Source: Candidatus Thiodiazotropha sp. (ex Monitilora ramsayi) (GTDB taxonomy: Bacteria > Pseudomonadota > Gammaproteobacteria > Chromatiales > Chromatiaceae). Taken from it: 64,000 bases of DNA. The notes below the pieces were generated by a model. The model had not been told where the DNA came from and made no database searches. It was given only the letters and a program-made list of their open reading frames with translations. Both the position numbers and the translations under genes were made by a program. The stretch is taken from the NCBI GenBank assembly GCA_025655575.1, contig JAHXIP010000010.1, forward strand, positions 1 through 64,000, read 5' to 3'. This document shows, piece after piece, positions 34,586 to 42,663 of this stretch; within the stretch, counting starts at the first letter, position 1; the number at the start of each line of letters is the position of its first letter.

Positions 34586-35028
34586 AACCCCGTTTAGTCA
34601 CTGAGTGTCTCAGAGAGACTCCGTTGACTATGATTCAATCAACTCCGACTTCCAGCAAGTCCTCCAAAAGTCGAATTCTGTTATTGGCGTGTCAATAGCA
34701 TCGATGATGAGTGAACAGGCCCGTAGAGTTCGGCCTCAGACTCATTTCCCCATTCGCTGAATAAATACCTCGTCCAGAATCACTTCCCCCTCATATAAAA
34801 GAGAGTGTTAATACTTCCCTAATGGGTAATTGACTACAGACAATCGTCACTCGATCTGGCACTTTTATTAGACAGAAGCCAGAATCTCAGATAGATCAGA
34901 AACATGGAAAATGTCTCATACTGATCCCAAGGGTTACCAATAAACACTTTGGGAGAAAATGATAAATTATTGCGGCATATTCCAATATTTGAGCCGGACA
35001 TTTAATCCACTGAAATATGTGAAGAGTA
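34586..35028. other. gene-free AT-rich stretch
   Basis: I see no coding frame with a ribosome-binding site, no RNA gene and no obvious repeat here. Composition is AT-rich toward the right, like the acetyltransferase gene that follows, which suggests this marks the left border of an accessory patch. Promoter elements for the acetyltransferase presumably lie near 34960-35020, but none stands out. Confidence 0.5.
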
Positions 35029-35478
35029 ATGATTATCCGAAAAGCAACCGAAAAAGATATCCATCAGTGGTCAGAGATGCGAACCGCTCTTTGGCCAAAA
35101 ACTGACGATGGTCATATCGCTGAAATCAAGGAATACTTCTCTGGATCGTCTATCGATATTGTTCAAGCGTATATTGCCGATGTCGGTTCAGAAATAATCG
35201 GATTCTTGGAGCTGAATATCAGGAACTATGCAGAAGGCAGTCGTCTCTCTAAGCTGCCATACATCGAGGCTTGGTATATTAAACCTGAGCATCAAGGTAA
35301 GGGTTACGGTAAGCTATTAATACAACAAGCAGAACAGTGGGCCATATCACAAGGCTACTCAGAATTAGCAAGCGATACTGAAATTGACAACCATCGAAGC
35401 ATATCAATACACAGGCATTTAGGGTTCTTGGAAACGGAGCGTATCGTCTGCTTTCTCAAGAGACTGAGAAATGTATAA
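35029..35478 (+). CDS. GNAT acetyltransferase, AAC(6')-like
   Basis: A 149-residue single-domain acetyltransferase that uses acetyl-CoA. It starts with MIIRKATEKDIHQWSEMRTALWP and contains NYAEGSRLSKLPYIEAWYI. The acetyl-CoA loop is PEHQGKGYGKLLIQQAEQW, and it ends with the SIHRHLGFLETERIVCF motif. The ALWP and AEG...IEAWY patterns are those of chromosomal aminoglycoside 6'-N-acetyltransferases, but the true substrate may be another amine. The gene is AT-rich, stands alone in a sparse region, and is followed at its stop codon by an attC-like half-site, hinting at acquisition as a cassette. Confidence 0.75.
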   Translation: MIIRKATEKDIHQWSEMRTALWPKTDDGHIAEIKEYFSGSSIDIVQAYIADVGSEIIGFLELNIRNYAEGSRLSKLPYIEAWYIKPEHQGKGYGKLLIQQAEQWAISQGYSELASDTEIDNHRSISIHRHLGFLETERIVCFLKRLRNV

Positions 35479-35577
35479 CAATGCAAATCAAGCCGGACTG
35501 CCAAGAGCGGCGTTCCACTATCGCACTATCTTGCTTTTGGGGTCTGGTTATTTAATGATTTTGGTCTAGACATATAG

Positions 35578-35787
35578 AAAAATACATTTAGATGTCCAGA
35601 TGAAGAATTGCAGCAATATAGTTGGGTAAGTGATGAAATGCGCTGGGACGTAAATGGTATGAATCCAGGAACATTTACCCAAGATATGGTTCGCGTTGAA
35701 AGAATTCACAAATCCAGATATTTCATTGAGGAAGTTGACCTACGAGAAAAACTTAATATGTCATTATGGTCGTCCATTTACAGGTGA
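35578..35787 (+). pseudogene. gene remnant, C-terminal fragment
   Basis: The plus-strand frame from 35578 (directly after a TAG) to TGA 35785-35787 encodes 69 residues of convincing protein: RCPDEELQQYSWVSDEMRWD, then NGMNPGTFTQDMVRVERI and SRYFIEEVDLREKLNMSLW. There is no start codon or ribosome-binding site until an internal methionine about 22 residues in. It therefore looks like the 3' part of a gene whose beginning was lost. I do not recognise the family. It lies between the acetyltransferase and a lipoprotein gene in an AT-rich accessory patch. Confidence 0.5.
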
Positions 35788-35827
35788 GACTACTGTTTAA
35801 CGCCAGCCGTCTCAAACCCCTATCATT

Positions 35828-36205
35828 ATGAGTAATACAATGAGCAGAATCTTAATCATATTGTCAGCACTGCTGTTAGCGGGCTGTAGCAAACCACTAG
35901 ATATACAACTAGAGCCTGAAGTACATGTATTCCTAAGCAACGGCAGTGAGCAAAGAATACGTCTTACTCCAGAAGATAAAGCGTATGCAGTTCTCAATGA
36001 ATGGCTGCGTACACACAGATCTGGGTGGTATTCCACTTCAGGTCGTTACCCTGGTGGTGTGTATATCAAATCCGGGGATTCAGGCATCCAAATCACGGAT
36101 ACGCATGTAGTGTTGTATTCAACGACACCTCCTAAACCAAAGGCTATATATATTCAAAAAATCGGTAAAGGCGATTTGAGAGAAATCAGGAACATTGATA
36201 AATAA
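35828..36205 (+). CDS. hypothetical lipoprotein
   Basis: A 125-residue protein with a lipoprotein signal: MSNTMSRILIILSALLLAGC, where LLAGC is a clear lipobox with the modified cysteine at residue 20. The mature part is small, polar and beta-rich (HVFLSNGSEQRIRLTPEDKAY, GVYIKSGDSGIQI). No catalytic motif is visible and I do not recognise the family. A second methionine at residue 5 is an alternative start. The gene is AT-rich and in the same accessory patch as the acetyltransferase. The 228 bases after it hold only a doubtful GTG-started frame. Confidence 0.65.
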   Translation: MSNTMSRILIILSALLLAGCSKPLDIQLEPEVHVFLSNGSEQRIRLTPEDKAYAVLNEWLRTHRSGWYSTSGRYPGGVYIKSGDSGIQITDTHVVLYSTTPPKPKAIYIQKIGKGDLREIRNIDK

Positions 36206-36433
36206 ACTTAAAATCTCGTGGCAGCACTGAAATCGAACACCCAAGTATTAACCAGAGAAACAAAAATAATTAGCGTGCTTTTCTGCGACAGTCAAGCAAT
36301 CCTCACAGGATTCTTTGGCGTACTATTGCATGATTCATCTCATTCGGGACCAAAGCCAGAAATCGAATTAGTCAGAGCCTCAGGATCTCCAACCAAACGG
36401 CTCCACTACCTGATGTGTTGCCATTTGGTTTAA

Positions 36434-37084
36434 CTACCTTCTCCCGGAACGACGCGCACCACAGCGACGCTCCATCGAACTATCGACAATGGCGTCCACT
36501 TTGTCCTGACTGAGAACCTGCGCCTCGTAAACCATCCCACGATTCTCGATTTGACGGACAAAGGCACGCAGATGGTTTCTCGATCCGCAGAGCAGCTTTT
36601 CATAGAGACTGATGAGTGTCCCGTTATCTGTGGCCGCCAACATCTCATGGAGATCCTGCATATCTACCTCTTCAATCAAGCCTCCCACCAGCAATGCTTC
36701 AAGCTGGGACGCCCTGCCCTGAGCTTCGAGTGAATCATAAAGGGCCTGCAGCTCTCCGTTACTGAACTCACCGGCGTAGAGATAGGCAGGATCAGACAAG
36801 CCGTAACTACTGATGACCTGCAGCGCTGCATCCATATGACGCTGTTCGGCGGATGAGATATTGTCAAAGATTGGTAAACCCCAGACCTGATACATCCGGT
36901 CATAGACATCCCGCGCCAATTTTTCCTCTTCGCGCAGATAACGTAGATGACCTGCTTCCTCTACGGATAACGTATCAGCTGGACGCTCCTGCCCTCCCTG
37001 ACGCCACCCAGTCCCCCAACCTGCCTGTGCGGTACCAACAACCAATACGGTAAAAAGAACAAAACATACCCATCGTATAGACAT
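36434..37084 (-). CDS. DUF2202 ferritin-like exported protein
   Basis: A 216-residue protein with a signal peptide (first 21 residues, ending AQA). The mature part has the DUF2202 pattern: LSVEEAGHLRYLREEEKLARDVYDRMY, SSAEQRHMDAALQVISSYGL and LYDSLEAQG. The glutamates and histidine of EEEKLARDVY and AEQRHM are placed like the metal ligands of ferritin-like four-helix bundles. A periplasmic metal-binding or oxidative-stress role is plausible but unproven for the family. It forms a single-gene unit; its start region is partly duplicated at 37283-37310. Confidence 0.8.
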   Translation of the reverse strand: MSIRWVCFVLFTVLVVGTAQAGWGTGWRQGGQERPADTLSVEEAGHLRYLREEEKLARDVYDRMYQVWGLPIFDNISSAEQRHMDAALQVISSYGLSDPAYLYAGEFSNGELQALYDSLEAQGRASQLEALLVGGLIEEVDMQDLHEMLAATDNGTLISLYEKLLCGSRNHLRAFVRQIENRGMVYEAQVLSQDKVDAIVDSSMERRCGARRSGRR

Positions 37085-37438
37085 CTCACATCTCCGGTGA
37101 ATTAAAAGCTCCCGCTAATACAGCAGAAATCGGACCAGATTTATTCTTTCTTTTTAATCAACATGTTGAGTATCAATCCTACTTTTTCATATCACCGGTT
37201 TACTCCATTTCACACACATGGGAATGATATCACTAACTTACATCGGTGCGTGCCAATTGTTACTGCAATAGATTTGCTGCTTAGACATCTCACCTTCCCG
37301 GTGAAGTAAGTTGATGTACAACGAGACGATTTTCTGCCAAGGCTTTCTCGCTGTTCTCTCTGTTTCTGAAGGGTTTCTTCTATTGATATCCTGCTAGGAT
37401 CTCGAGTCTATATTTCTCGAATAAAAGCGAGTTGACTG
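37085..37438. other. divergent intergenic region with a duplicated start-region motif
   Basis: The gap between the DUF2202 and DUF4136 genes contains, at 37283-37310, an imperfect copy of the 27 bases around the DUF2202 start codon (37079-37105; shared AGACATCTCAC...CCGGTGAA-TAA). The copy keeps a Shine-Dalgarno-like AAGGTGAG before ATG 37286-37288. It opens a 16-codon frame ending at 37238. Nothing else is evident; promoters for both genes should be here. Confidence 0.45.
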
Positions 37439-38017
37439 ATGTACCGGGCAAAGATATTCCTCCTACTCAGTGTGTTAATAAACGCTTTGCCTGCCACAGG
37501 CGAAACACTATCTAGCAATCCTGATCCCTTGCGTATGACAAGCTCTGTTTCTGTAGCCAGCCCAGAACTGCGTCTTTCTGCTGACACGACATTCAGCTGG
37601 CTTGAGAACGGACAGGAAATCCACTCGGATGATCGCCTGAACAATACCAATATCAAAGGGATGATTGAGACCAGTATCCGGAGCACACTGGTGTCTTTGG
37701 GCTTTGCGTTTAACGCCTCGAAAGATGAGAGCGGATACCAGGTTGCCTATACCGCCGCATTGGAAAAGGATCTGACCGACCAGGATATCCTGTCGCGTTT
37801 TGGTCTTTTGCCGGGTTACCCAACCATCGATTCCAGTCAGTCACGCTTTGAGCGGGGATCCTTGATCATCTATCTGGTGGATGGCTCACAACGTACGGTT
37901 GTCTGGCGCTGTGCGACTCAGGCAGCTGTCGACTTCCATGCGAATCAAGAGAGTCGTCAAAAACGGATAGCCAGGATCATTCACGACATGTTGGAGTCAC
38001 TACCCCAATCCCACTAA
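37439..38017 (+). CDS. DUF4136-type exported protein
   Basis: A 192-residue protein with a signal peptide (first about 21 residues, LLLSVLINALPATG). Its body has the DUF4136 features: TFSWLENGQEIHSDDRLNNTNIKGMIETSIRSTLVSLGF, a central beta region, and a C-terminal GSLIIYLVDGSQRTVVWRCATQAAVD. This family is often lipid-anchored but here no lipobox cysteine is visible, so it is probably soluble in the periplasm. Function unknown. Convergent with the ParA gene; the short gap has an inverted repeat GTCTCATG/CATGAGAC. Confidence 0.72.
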   Translation: MYRAKIFLLLSVLINALPATGETLSSNPDPLRMTSSVSVASPELRLSADTTFSWLENGQEIHSDDRLNNTNIKGMIETSIRSTLVSLGFAFNASKDESGYQVAYTAALEKDLTDQDILSRFGLLPGYPTIDSSQSRFERGSLIIYLVDGSQRTVVWRCATQAAVDFHANQESRQKRIARIIHDMLESLPQSH

Positions 38018-38102
38018 TTTCGGTCTCATGTCATGAGACGCTGATCATCCTGTCACAGAAAAAAGCACCTCACTCGCAAGGCCTTGTGAAAAATGGGTCG
38101 CC

Positions 38103-38807
38103 TCATGCCTGCAGCTTAACGGGCGCGGGGTCTCTTTGCTGAACATGAGGAGGAATTTTACCCGTCTCCAACCAGTAGATCAGCGCACTCCATTGCATCA
38201 TCTCTTTCTTCATCGCCGGGTCTTTCAGTTCAACAATTGAGCAGCCCTCTTCCGCTGCATGAACATAACCTTGGGTATCTCTGAGATATGCAACCAATGG
38301 AATCTCGACATGCTCCAGTATCTCTTTGAGATGCTTGAAAGAGCGTGTATTGAGACGCACGCGATTGGCCACGATGCCCATGGGAATATCCAGCCCCATC
38401 TGGCGACACAGGGTTGTCAATTCTTTGAGAAAATCCAGCGTGACATGGCGGTCAATGGCAGAAGGTAGTAAAGGTACGATGACGGCGGATGCGGATCTTA
38501 ACAAGTCCATCATATCCAGACGCTTCATGGAGGCAGGGGTATCGATCACGATACGTTGGGTTTCGCCAGGCACGCGCATGGCGAAAGCACGGGTCACACC
38601 AGCCTGGGTGGGTTTACCCGCAAACACGCCATGAATATCTGAGAAACGTTCCGGACGAAGTTCCAACCAGCGTCTGCTGGAACCCTGGGGATCCTGATCT
38701 ATCAATGCGGTATGCGTACCTGAGGAGGCATAGTAGCCCGCCAGGTTCGTCGCAATTGTTGTCTTCCCACAGCCTCCCTTGCTGTTGAGGATTAAAAGTT
38801 TTTTCAT
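38103..38807 (-). CDS. orphan ParA-family ATPase
   Basis: A 234-residue deviant-Walker ATPase: KGGCGKT at 10-16, LIDQDPQGSSRRWLELRP (nucleotide-binding switch) and RIVIDTPASMKRLDMMDLL (Walker B). These proteins position cargo by cycling on DNA or membranes. No ParB, CheW-like or replication gene lies beside it, so the cargo is unknown. It differs clearly from the ParC and FlhG ATPases in the flagellar block. It is a single-gene unit. Confidence 0.82.
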   Translation of the reverse strand: MKKLLILNSKGGCGKTTIATNLAGYYASSGTHTALIDQDPQGSSRRWLELRPERFSDIHGVFAGKPTQAGVTRAFAMRVPGETQRIVIDTPASMKRLDMMDLLRSASAVIVPLLPSAIDRHVTLDFLKELTTLCRQMGLDIPMGIVANRVRLNTRSFKHLKEILEHVEIPLVAYLRDTQGYVHAAEEGCSIVELKDPAMKKEMMQWSALIYWLETGKIPPHVQQRDPAPVKLQA

Positions 38808-39226
38808 CGCACGGAGCCCGCTCCGGTGGAGAAATTGAAGGCAATAATCCTCCTATTGAAGAGAGATTTCAAGTTATCAAGCCATATTAACTATTTGTTT
38901 TCTATTTGGTTTCATTCTTGTCGTGAATACATCCCAGGCCATCAGGTCACGCTGCCGATTCTTCCGGGCAGATCCGTTTTCACAACACATCTTTAATTTC
39001 CTCTTGCAATTACCGTCGAGACTGCTGCTACGGCTCATTTGTAAATCTCACGTTTCAAAACTCATCAAATTATTTTTTACTCTTTAAATACAATAAGTTA
39101 ATCACATTCCCCACTGAATAAAAAAACAGGAATTAATCCCCCATACAAAGTGTGAACCAGTACCTGAAGGTTTTACCCAAATCGCCGCTGGAAAAGATAT
39201 CAGGAGGCACTTTCAGGCAGGCAATC
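38808..39226. other. AT-rich intergenic region
   Basis: Between the divergent ParA and FN3-lipoprotein genes. No coding frame, tRNA or clear inverted repeat was found. Several A/T tracts near 39060-39130 make it a likely promoter region for the lipoprotein. An AGGAGG at 39202-39207 lies 20 bases before the chosen lipoprotein ATG and does not serve a good start. Confidence 0.5.
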
Positions 39227-39598
39227 ATGAAAAAAATCAGCACGCTCATACTGGTCATCCTCACAAGCCTCGTCCTATCCGCTTGTGGCGGTGGCTCCAC
39301 CGACAGCACCAGTGACAGCCGTGACACGATTGTAGGAACAGCAGAGACTCTCTCATGGACCGCGCCAGTTACCCGCGCTGATAGCAGCTATCTGCCACTT
39401 ACTGAACTACAGGGTTACCGGATTTATTACGGCACCTCCTCGGATAATCTCAACATGCTGGTCGACTTGAACGATGGCAGCATCACCGAGTTCTCCATCG
39501 ATACGCTCCCAGCTGGCAACTATTATTTTGCCATTACTGCCTATGATGCGGATGGTGTGGAGAGCGGATACTCTAATGTGGTCAACAAGGATGTGTGA
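39227..39598 (+). CDS. lipoprotein with a fibronectin type III domain
   Basis: A 123-residue protein with lipoprotein signal MKKISTLILVILTSLVLSAC; the lipobox LSAC gives a lipidated cysteine near residue 20, followed by a Gly/Ser spacer. The rest is one FN3 domain (TLSWTAPVTRADSSYLPLTEL, GYRIYYGTSSDNL, ITAYDADGVESGYSNVV). Such proteins act in surface adhesion or as binding modules. The ATG at 39227 gives a proper signal peptide; an earlier in-frame start would place charged residues before it. An intrinsic terminator follows at 39659-39684. Confidence 0.78.
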   Translation: MKKISTLILVILTSLVLSACGGGSTDSTSDSRDTIVGTAETLSWTAPVTRADSSYLPLTELQGYRIYYGTSSDNLNMLVDLNDGSITEFSIDTLPAGNYYFAITAYDADGVESGYSNVVNKDV

Positions 39599-39658
39599 GT
39601 AAGCATCCAGGCCCAGGAACGGCAAAGACGGCGCCTGATGCCCAGGTGCTGATTAACG

Positions 39659-39684
39659 AGCCCCCATCATTGGGGGCTTTTTCT
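39659..39684 (+). terminator. rho-independent terminator
   Basis: AGCCCCC-ATCATT-GGGGGCT forms a 7-bp GC-rich stem with a short loop and is followed by TTTTTC. It lies 61 bases after the FN3 lipoprotein stop codon and terminates that gene. Confidence 0.85.
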
Positions 39685-39854
39685 TGCCCATAATTCAAAG
39701 TGACTGCTGACTCATCTGTTCCACCCAATACCCGCGGTAACCACAATTAATACACCGAAAATCGTACTATCACCGGCTTACAATCACCCATACTCTTTTT
39801 TAGGCGAACCATATACTTTTATGTTTCGTAACACTGTTTTTGAGGAGGAGAAAG

Positions 39855-40598
39855 ATGGAGCAGTGGATAGAAGGCACAGTCGTGGAAAAACGGCATTGGA
39901 GCAATGGTCTCTACTCTCTGCGTTTCCAAGCGCCAGTGGAGCCATTCCGTGCCGGCCAGTTCACCCGACTCGCCCTGGAGATTGATGGTGAACGTGTGGC
40001 GCGCCCCTACTCCTTCGTCAACCCACCTCATGACTCACTACTTGAGGTCTACTTCAACGAAGTCTTGGAAGGCCCATTGAGCCCCCGGCTCGCAGCCCTA
40101 CAGCCGGGAGACAATCTTTGGGTCACCGCCAGGCCGAACGGTTTTTTCACACTCGATCAGATACCGGACAGCGAGAATCTCTGGATGATAGCCACCGGTA
40201 CCGCCCTGGGAGTCTACCTCTCCATCTTGAGAACCGAAAAAACCTGGCAGCGATTCCGCCGTTTGTTACTGGTACATAATGTTCGTACCCGTGAACAGCT
40301 CAGTTACAACGAGGAGATCACGGTCTTGCAGGCAACCTACGGGGATCACTTCCACTATCTCCCCATTACCAGCCGTGAAGAATCCGCCGGGAGACTGCGC
40401 GGACGTATTCTCGCCACCCTAGAGGATGGCCGGCTGGAACAACAGGCGGGACTCAAGCTCACAGCGGATAACTCACACGTCATGCTATGCGGCAACATGG
40501 GTATGATCCGCGAAGTGTCTGAAGCGTTGGAATCCAGAGGTATGCGTAAACACCGCAAGAAGGAGCCGGGTCACTTCACCACGGAAAAGTATCACTGA
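39855..40598 (+). CDS. fpr: ferredoxin--NADP(+) reductase
   Basis: A 247-residue FAD enzyme of the bacterial Fpr type, which exchanges electrons between NADPH and ferredoxin or flavodoxin. FAD domain: FRAGQFTRLALEIDG and RPYSFVNPPHD (the RxYS motif). NADP domain: LWMIATGTALGVYLSIL, LLLVHNVRTREQLSY and LCGNMGMIREV, ending with HFTTEKYH typical of the family. The ATG at 39855 follows AGGAGGAG at ideal spacing. It ends exactly where the convergent TlpA-like gene ends, with no gap. Confidence 0.92.
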   Translation: MEQWIEGTVVEKRHWSNGLYSLRFQAPVEPFRAGQFTRLALEIDGERVARPYSFVNPPHDSLLEVYFNEVLEGPLSPRLAALQPGDNLWVTARPNGFFTLDQIPDSENLWMIATGTALGVYLSILRTEKTWQRFRRLLLVHNVRTREQLSYNEEITVLQATYGDHFHYLPITSREESAGRLRGRILATLEDGRLEQQAGLKLTADNSHVMLCGNMGMIREVSEALESRGMRKHRKKEPGHFTTEKYH

Positions 40599-41141
40599 CT
40601 ACTTGTCCAACAACTGCAACAGCTGGTCTATCAAGTCAGGATGGTTGAACTCTCTGCCACCGACAGCCTGATAGGCCAGTTTTCCATTGGGACCCACAAC
40701 AAAGGTTGTCGGTAACCCTCTGACACGCCACTGGGTCAAGACACTCGAATCGGTATCAAACAGGATTGGAAAGGTCGGCGAAGGCTCGACGGTGCCGAGG
40801 AAGGGAAACACAGTATCCTCGTCCTCTCCCACGTTGACCGCAAGCACGGTCACACCTTTGTCACCGGCCTGCTGATAGAGGTGCTCCAATGAAGGCATCT
40901 CACGACGGCAGGGAGGACACCAGGTTGCCCAGAAATTGACCACGACCACCTGGCCACGCAGCGACGCCAAATCGACGATCTCGTCATCCAAGGAGGTTAG
41001 TCGTAGCGCGGGCGCATCCATCGGCTCGGTGATAGGAGTCAAGCCATGTGTGAGTGGTGGCAAATCAGCCAGAACAGGAGATACCAGCCAGGCTGTCAAC
41101 AACAGCACCCATTGGCATCTTCTATTTTGCACAACGAACAT
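40599..41141 (-). CDS. TlpA-like exported thiol-disulfide oxidoreductase
   Basis: A 180-residue thioredoxin-fold protein with an N-terminal signal/anchor (about 9-26, ending VLA). The redox-active CPPC is at 75-78 in NFWATWCPPCRREMPSLEHLYQ; VRGLPTTFVVGPNGKLAY carries the cis-proline. Periplasmic TlpA/ResA proteins reduce disulfides, for example in apocytochrome c before haem attachment, which suits a cytochrome-rich organism. The ATG overlaps the upstream 190-codon gene by 20 bases, so they are co-transcribed. Confidence 0.85.
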   Translation of the reverse strand: MFVVQNRRCQWVLLLTAWLVSPVLADLPPLTHGLTPITEPMDAPALRLTSLDDEIVDLASLRGQVVVVNFWATWCPPCRREMPSLEHLYQQAGDKGVTVLAVNVGEDEDTVFPFLGTVEPSPTFPILFDTDSSVLTQWRVRGLPTTFVVGPNGKLAYQAVGGREFNHPDLIDQLLQLLDK

Positions 41142-41694
41142 TCTTCAGTACCCCCTCGAATGGCTCACCTGCCACATCCAAGCGGGCTATTAAATCAAAC
41201 TCACTGTCTGGTGGCAGACCTGCGGATAGCATGCCCTGGTTCCAGTCTCCACCCGGCTGGTACGCTTGCTCAGGGGGAAACTGAGCCCAGCGGAAAGCGA
41301 TGCGTGCCGACTGGCTCAACTCATCGGCCTCAAACCGTTTGAGCCAGGTTGCTGCACCAATGGGTGGTTGCGATCCTGTTGTACTGACGACAGACCAGTC
41401 AGACAATCGAAAATGTACAACACCCGGTGCGCTGTCGTTGCGCAATACCGTCATGTAGACACAGGACTTGGCATAGGATTCCGTCGCCGTTGTTGGCAGC
41501 CCCCGGTTGACGTAGAAGGCCCGGGCCTGATCGGGCAGAATCTGGGTCAGTGAAAGCGTCACCCCATGTACCTGAGTCTCCCAGGTCACACTACCCGTTT
41601 CGGGATCAACTGTACGAGTCTGTGCCAAGGCACTCTCTCCCCATAAGAGAAATGGTATGACGGGGATTAAATACCAGGGTATTTCACGCAACAT
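41122..41694 (-). CDS. hypothetical exported protein, 190 residues
   Basis: A signal peptide (first about 24 residues, ending ALA) precedes a beta-rich domain with no cofactor motif. It contains VTWETQVHGVTLSLTQILPDQARAFYVNRGL and two cysteines (KSCVYMTV and NVRCAK at the very end) that could form a disulfide. The family is not recognised. It lies 45 bases after the ligase alpha-subunit gene and overlaps the TlpA-like gene, so it may be transcribed with either group. A periplasmic protein serviced by the adjacent thiol oxidoreductase is possible. Confidence 0.7.
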   Translation of the reverse strand: MLREIPWYLIPVIPFLLWGESALAQTRTVDPETGSVTWETQVHGVTLSLTQILPDQARAFYVNRGLPTTATESYAKSCVYMTVLRNDSAPGVVHFRLSDWSVVSTTGSQPPIGAATWLKRFEADELSQSARIAFRWAQFPPEQAYQPGGDWNQGMLSAGLPPDSEFDLIARLDVAGEPFEGVLKNVRCAK

Positions 41695-41739
41695 GAAAGC
41701 TCAATAATCGTATAGCCAGATCCTACCTCCAGTCTGACA

Positions 41740-42663
41740 TCAGACAGATGAAACGCAACTGGGGTTAGCCGCTTCATCTCTCTCGTTGCTACGCCCGTTG
41801 ACACTTTGCAGCACCGTCTGGCCAATCTCAGCGGCATTCTGAACGACACTGACACCCAACTCATCAAGCCGCCGCATCTTCGCCTGGGCTGTGTCCGATT
41901 CACCGGAGATGATCGCGCCTGCATGTCCCATGGTGCGTCCTGGTGGCGCCGTAGCGCCGGCGATAAAGCCGATCAAGGGCTTATCCATATGCGCCTTGGC
42001 CCAGGTCGCCGCATCCACCTCCTGAGAGCCGCCGATCTCGCCTATCATCAGTACAGCATCGGTCTCAGGGTCATCGGCAAACTGCTTCATCAGGGTGAGG
42101 AAATCACAGCCGTTGACCGGATCGCCGCCAATGCTGATGCTGGTGGAGATACCCAGCCCCAGCTCACTCATCTGTTCCACCGCCTCATAGTTGAGAGTGC
42201 CGGAGCGTGAGACCAGACCGATACGCCCCTTGGGATAGATATGCGCCGGCATGATGCCGACCTTGCACTCCTCCGGGGTAATGACACCGGCAGTATTGGG
42301 ACCGATAATGATGGCGTCATGGCCGATCAGATAGCGTTTCACCCGCACCATGTCCTGTACCGGTACCCCGTCGGTGATCACCACGATGACCTTGATGCCT
42401 GCCTCGATGGCTTCCATGATGGCATCGGCGCTGAAAGGTGGTGGCACGAAGACCACGCTGACATCCGCGCCTGTCTCAGCCACAGCGTCTTTCACCGTGT
42501 CGAAGACCGGCCGATCGATATGGGTCTCCCCGCCTTTACCCGGTGTCACGCCCCCAACCACATTGGTGCCCATACGGATCGCTTCCTGGGCATGGAATGT
42601 GGCATGCTGGCCGGTGAAACCCTGAAAAATAACCCGTGAATCCTTATTGACCAGAATACTCAT
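41740..42663 (-). CDS. mtkB: malate-CoA ligase alpha subunit (succinyl-CoA synthetase-like)
   Basis: A 307-residue ATP-dependent acyl-CoA ligase subunit. The CoA-binding Rossmann start has VIFQGFTGQHATFHAQEAI; the phospho-histidine is H247 in GRTMGHAGAIISG. The pieces MRVKRY-like MVRVKRYL and ADAIMEA resemble Methylobacterium MtkB, and the gene partners a malyl-CoA lyase, so malate rather than succinate is the likely substrate. The ATG overlaps the beta-subunit stop by 4 bases. The C-terminal about 15 residues extend past the usual end. sucD is the alternative name if the substrate is succinate. Confidence 0.78.
   Translation of the reverse strand: MSILVNKDSRVIFQGFTGQHATFHAQEAIRMGTNVVGGVTPGKGGETHIDRPVFDTVKDAVAETGADVSVVFVPPPFSADAIMEAIEAGIKVIVVITDGVPVQDMVRVKRYLIGHDAIIIGPNTAGVITPEECKVGIMPAHIYPKGRIGLVSRSGTLNYEAVEQMSELGLGISTSISIGGDPVNGCDFLTLMKQFADDPETDAVLMIGEIGGSQEVDAATWAKAHMDKPLIGFIAGATAPPGRTMGHAGAIISGESDTAQAKMRRLDELGVSVVQNAAEIGQTVLQSVNGRSNERDEAANPSCVSSV

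Noticed and set aside
36218..36433. A 71-codon GTG-started frame after the lipoprotein gene
   Set aside because: No Shine-Dalgarno sequence, no recognisable composition, and it sits in AT-rich accessory DNA; kept only as a doubtful frame in the lipoprotein entry.
39100..39226. A cyclic-di-GMP riboswitch before the FN3 lipoprotein
   Set aside because: The leader lacks the conserved GEMM core and the expected stem pairing.
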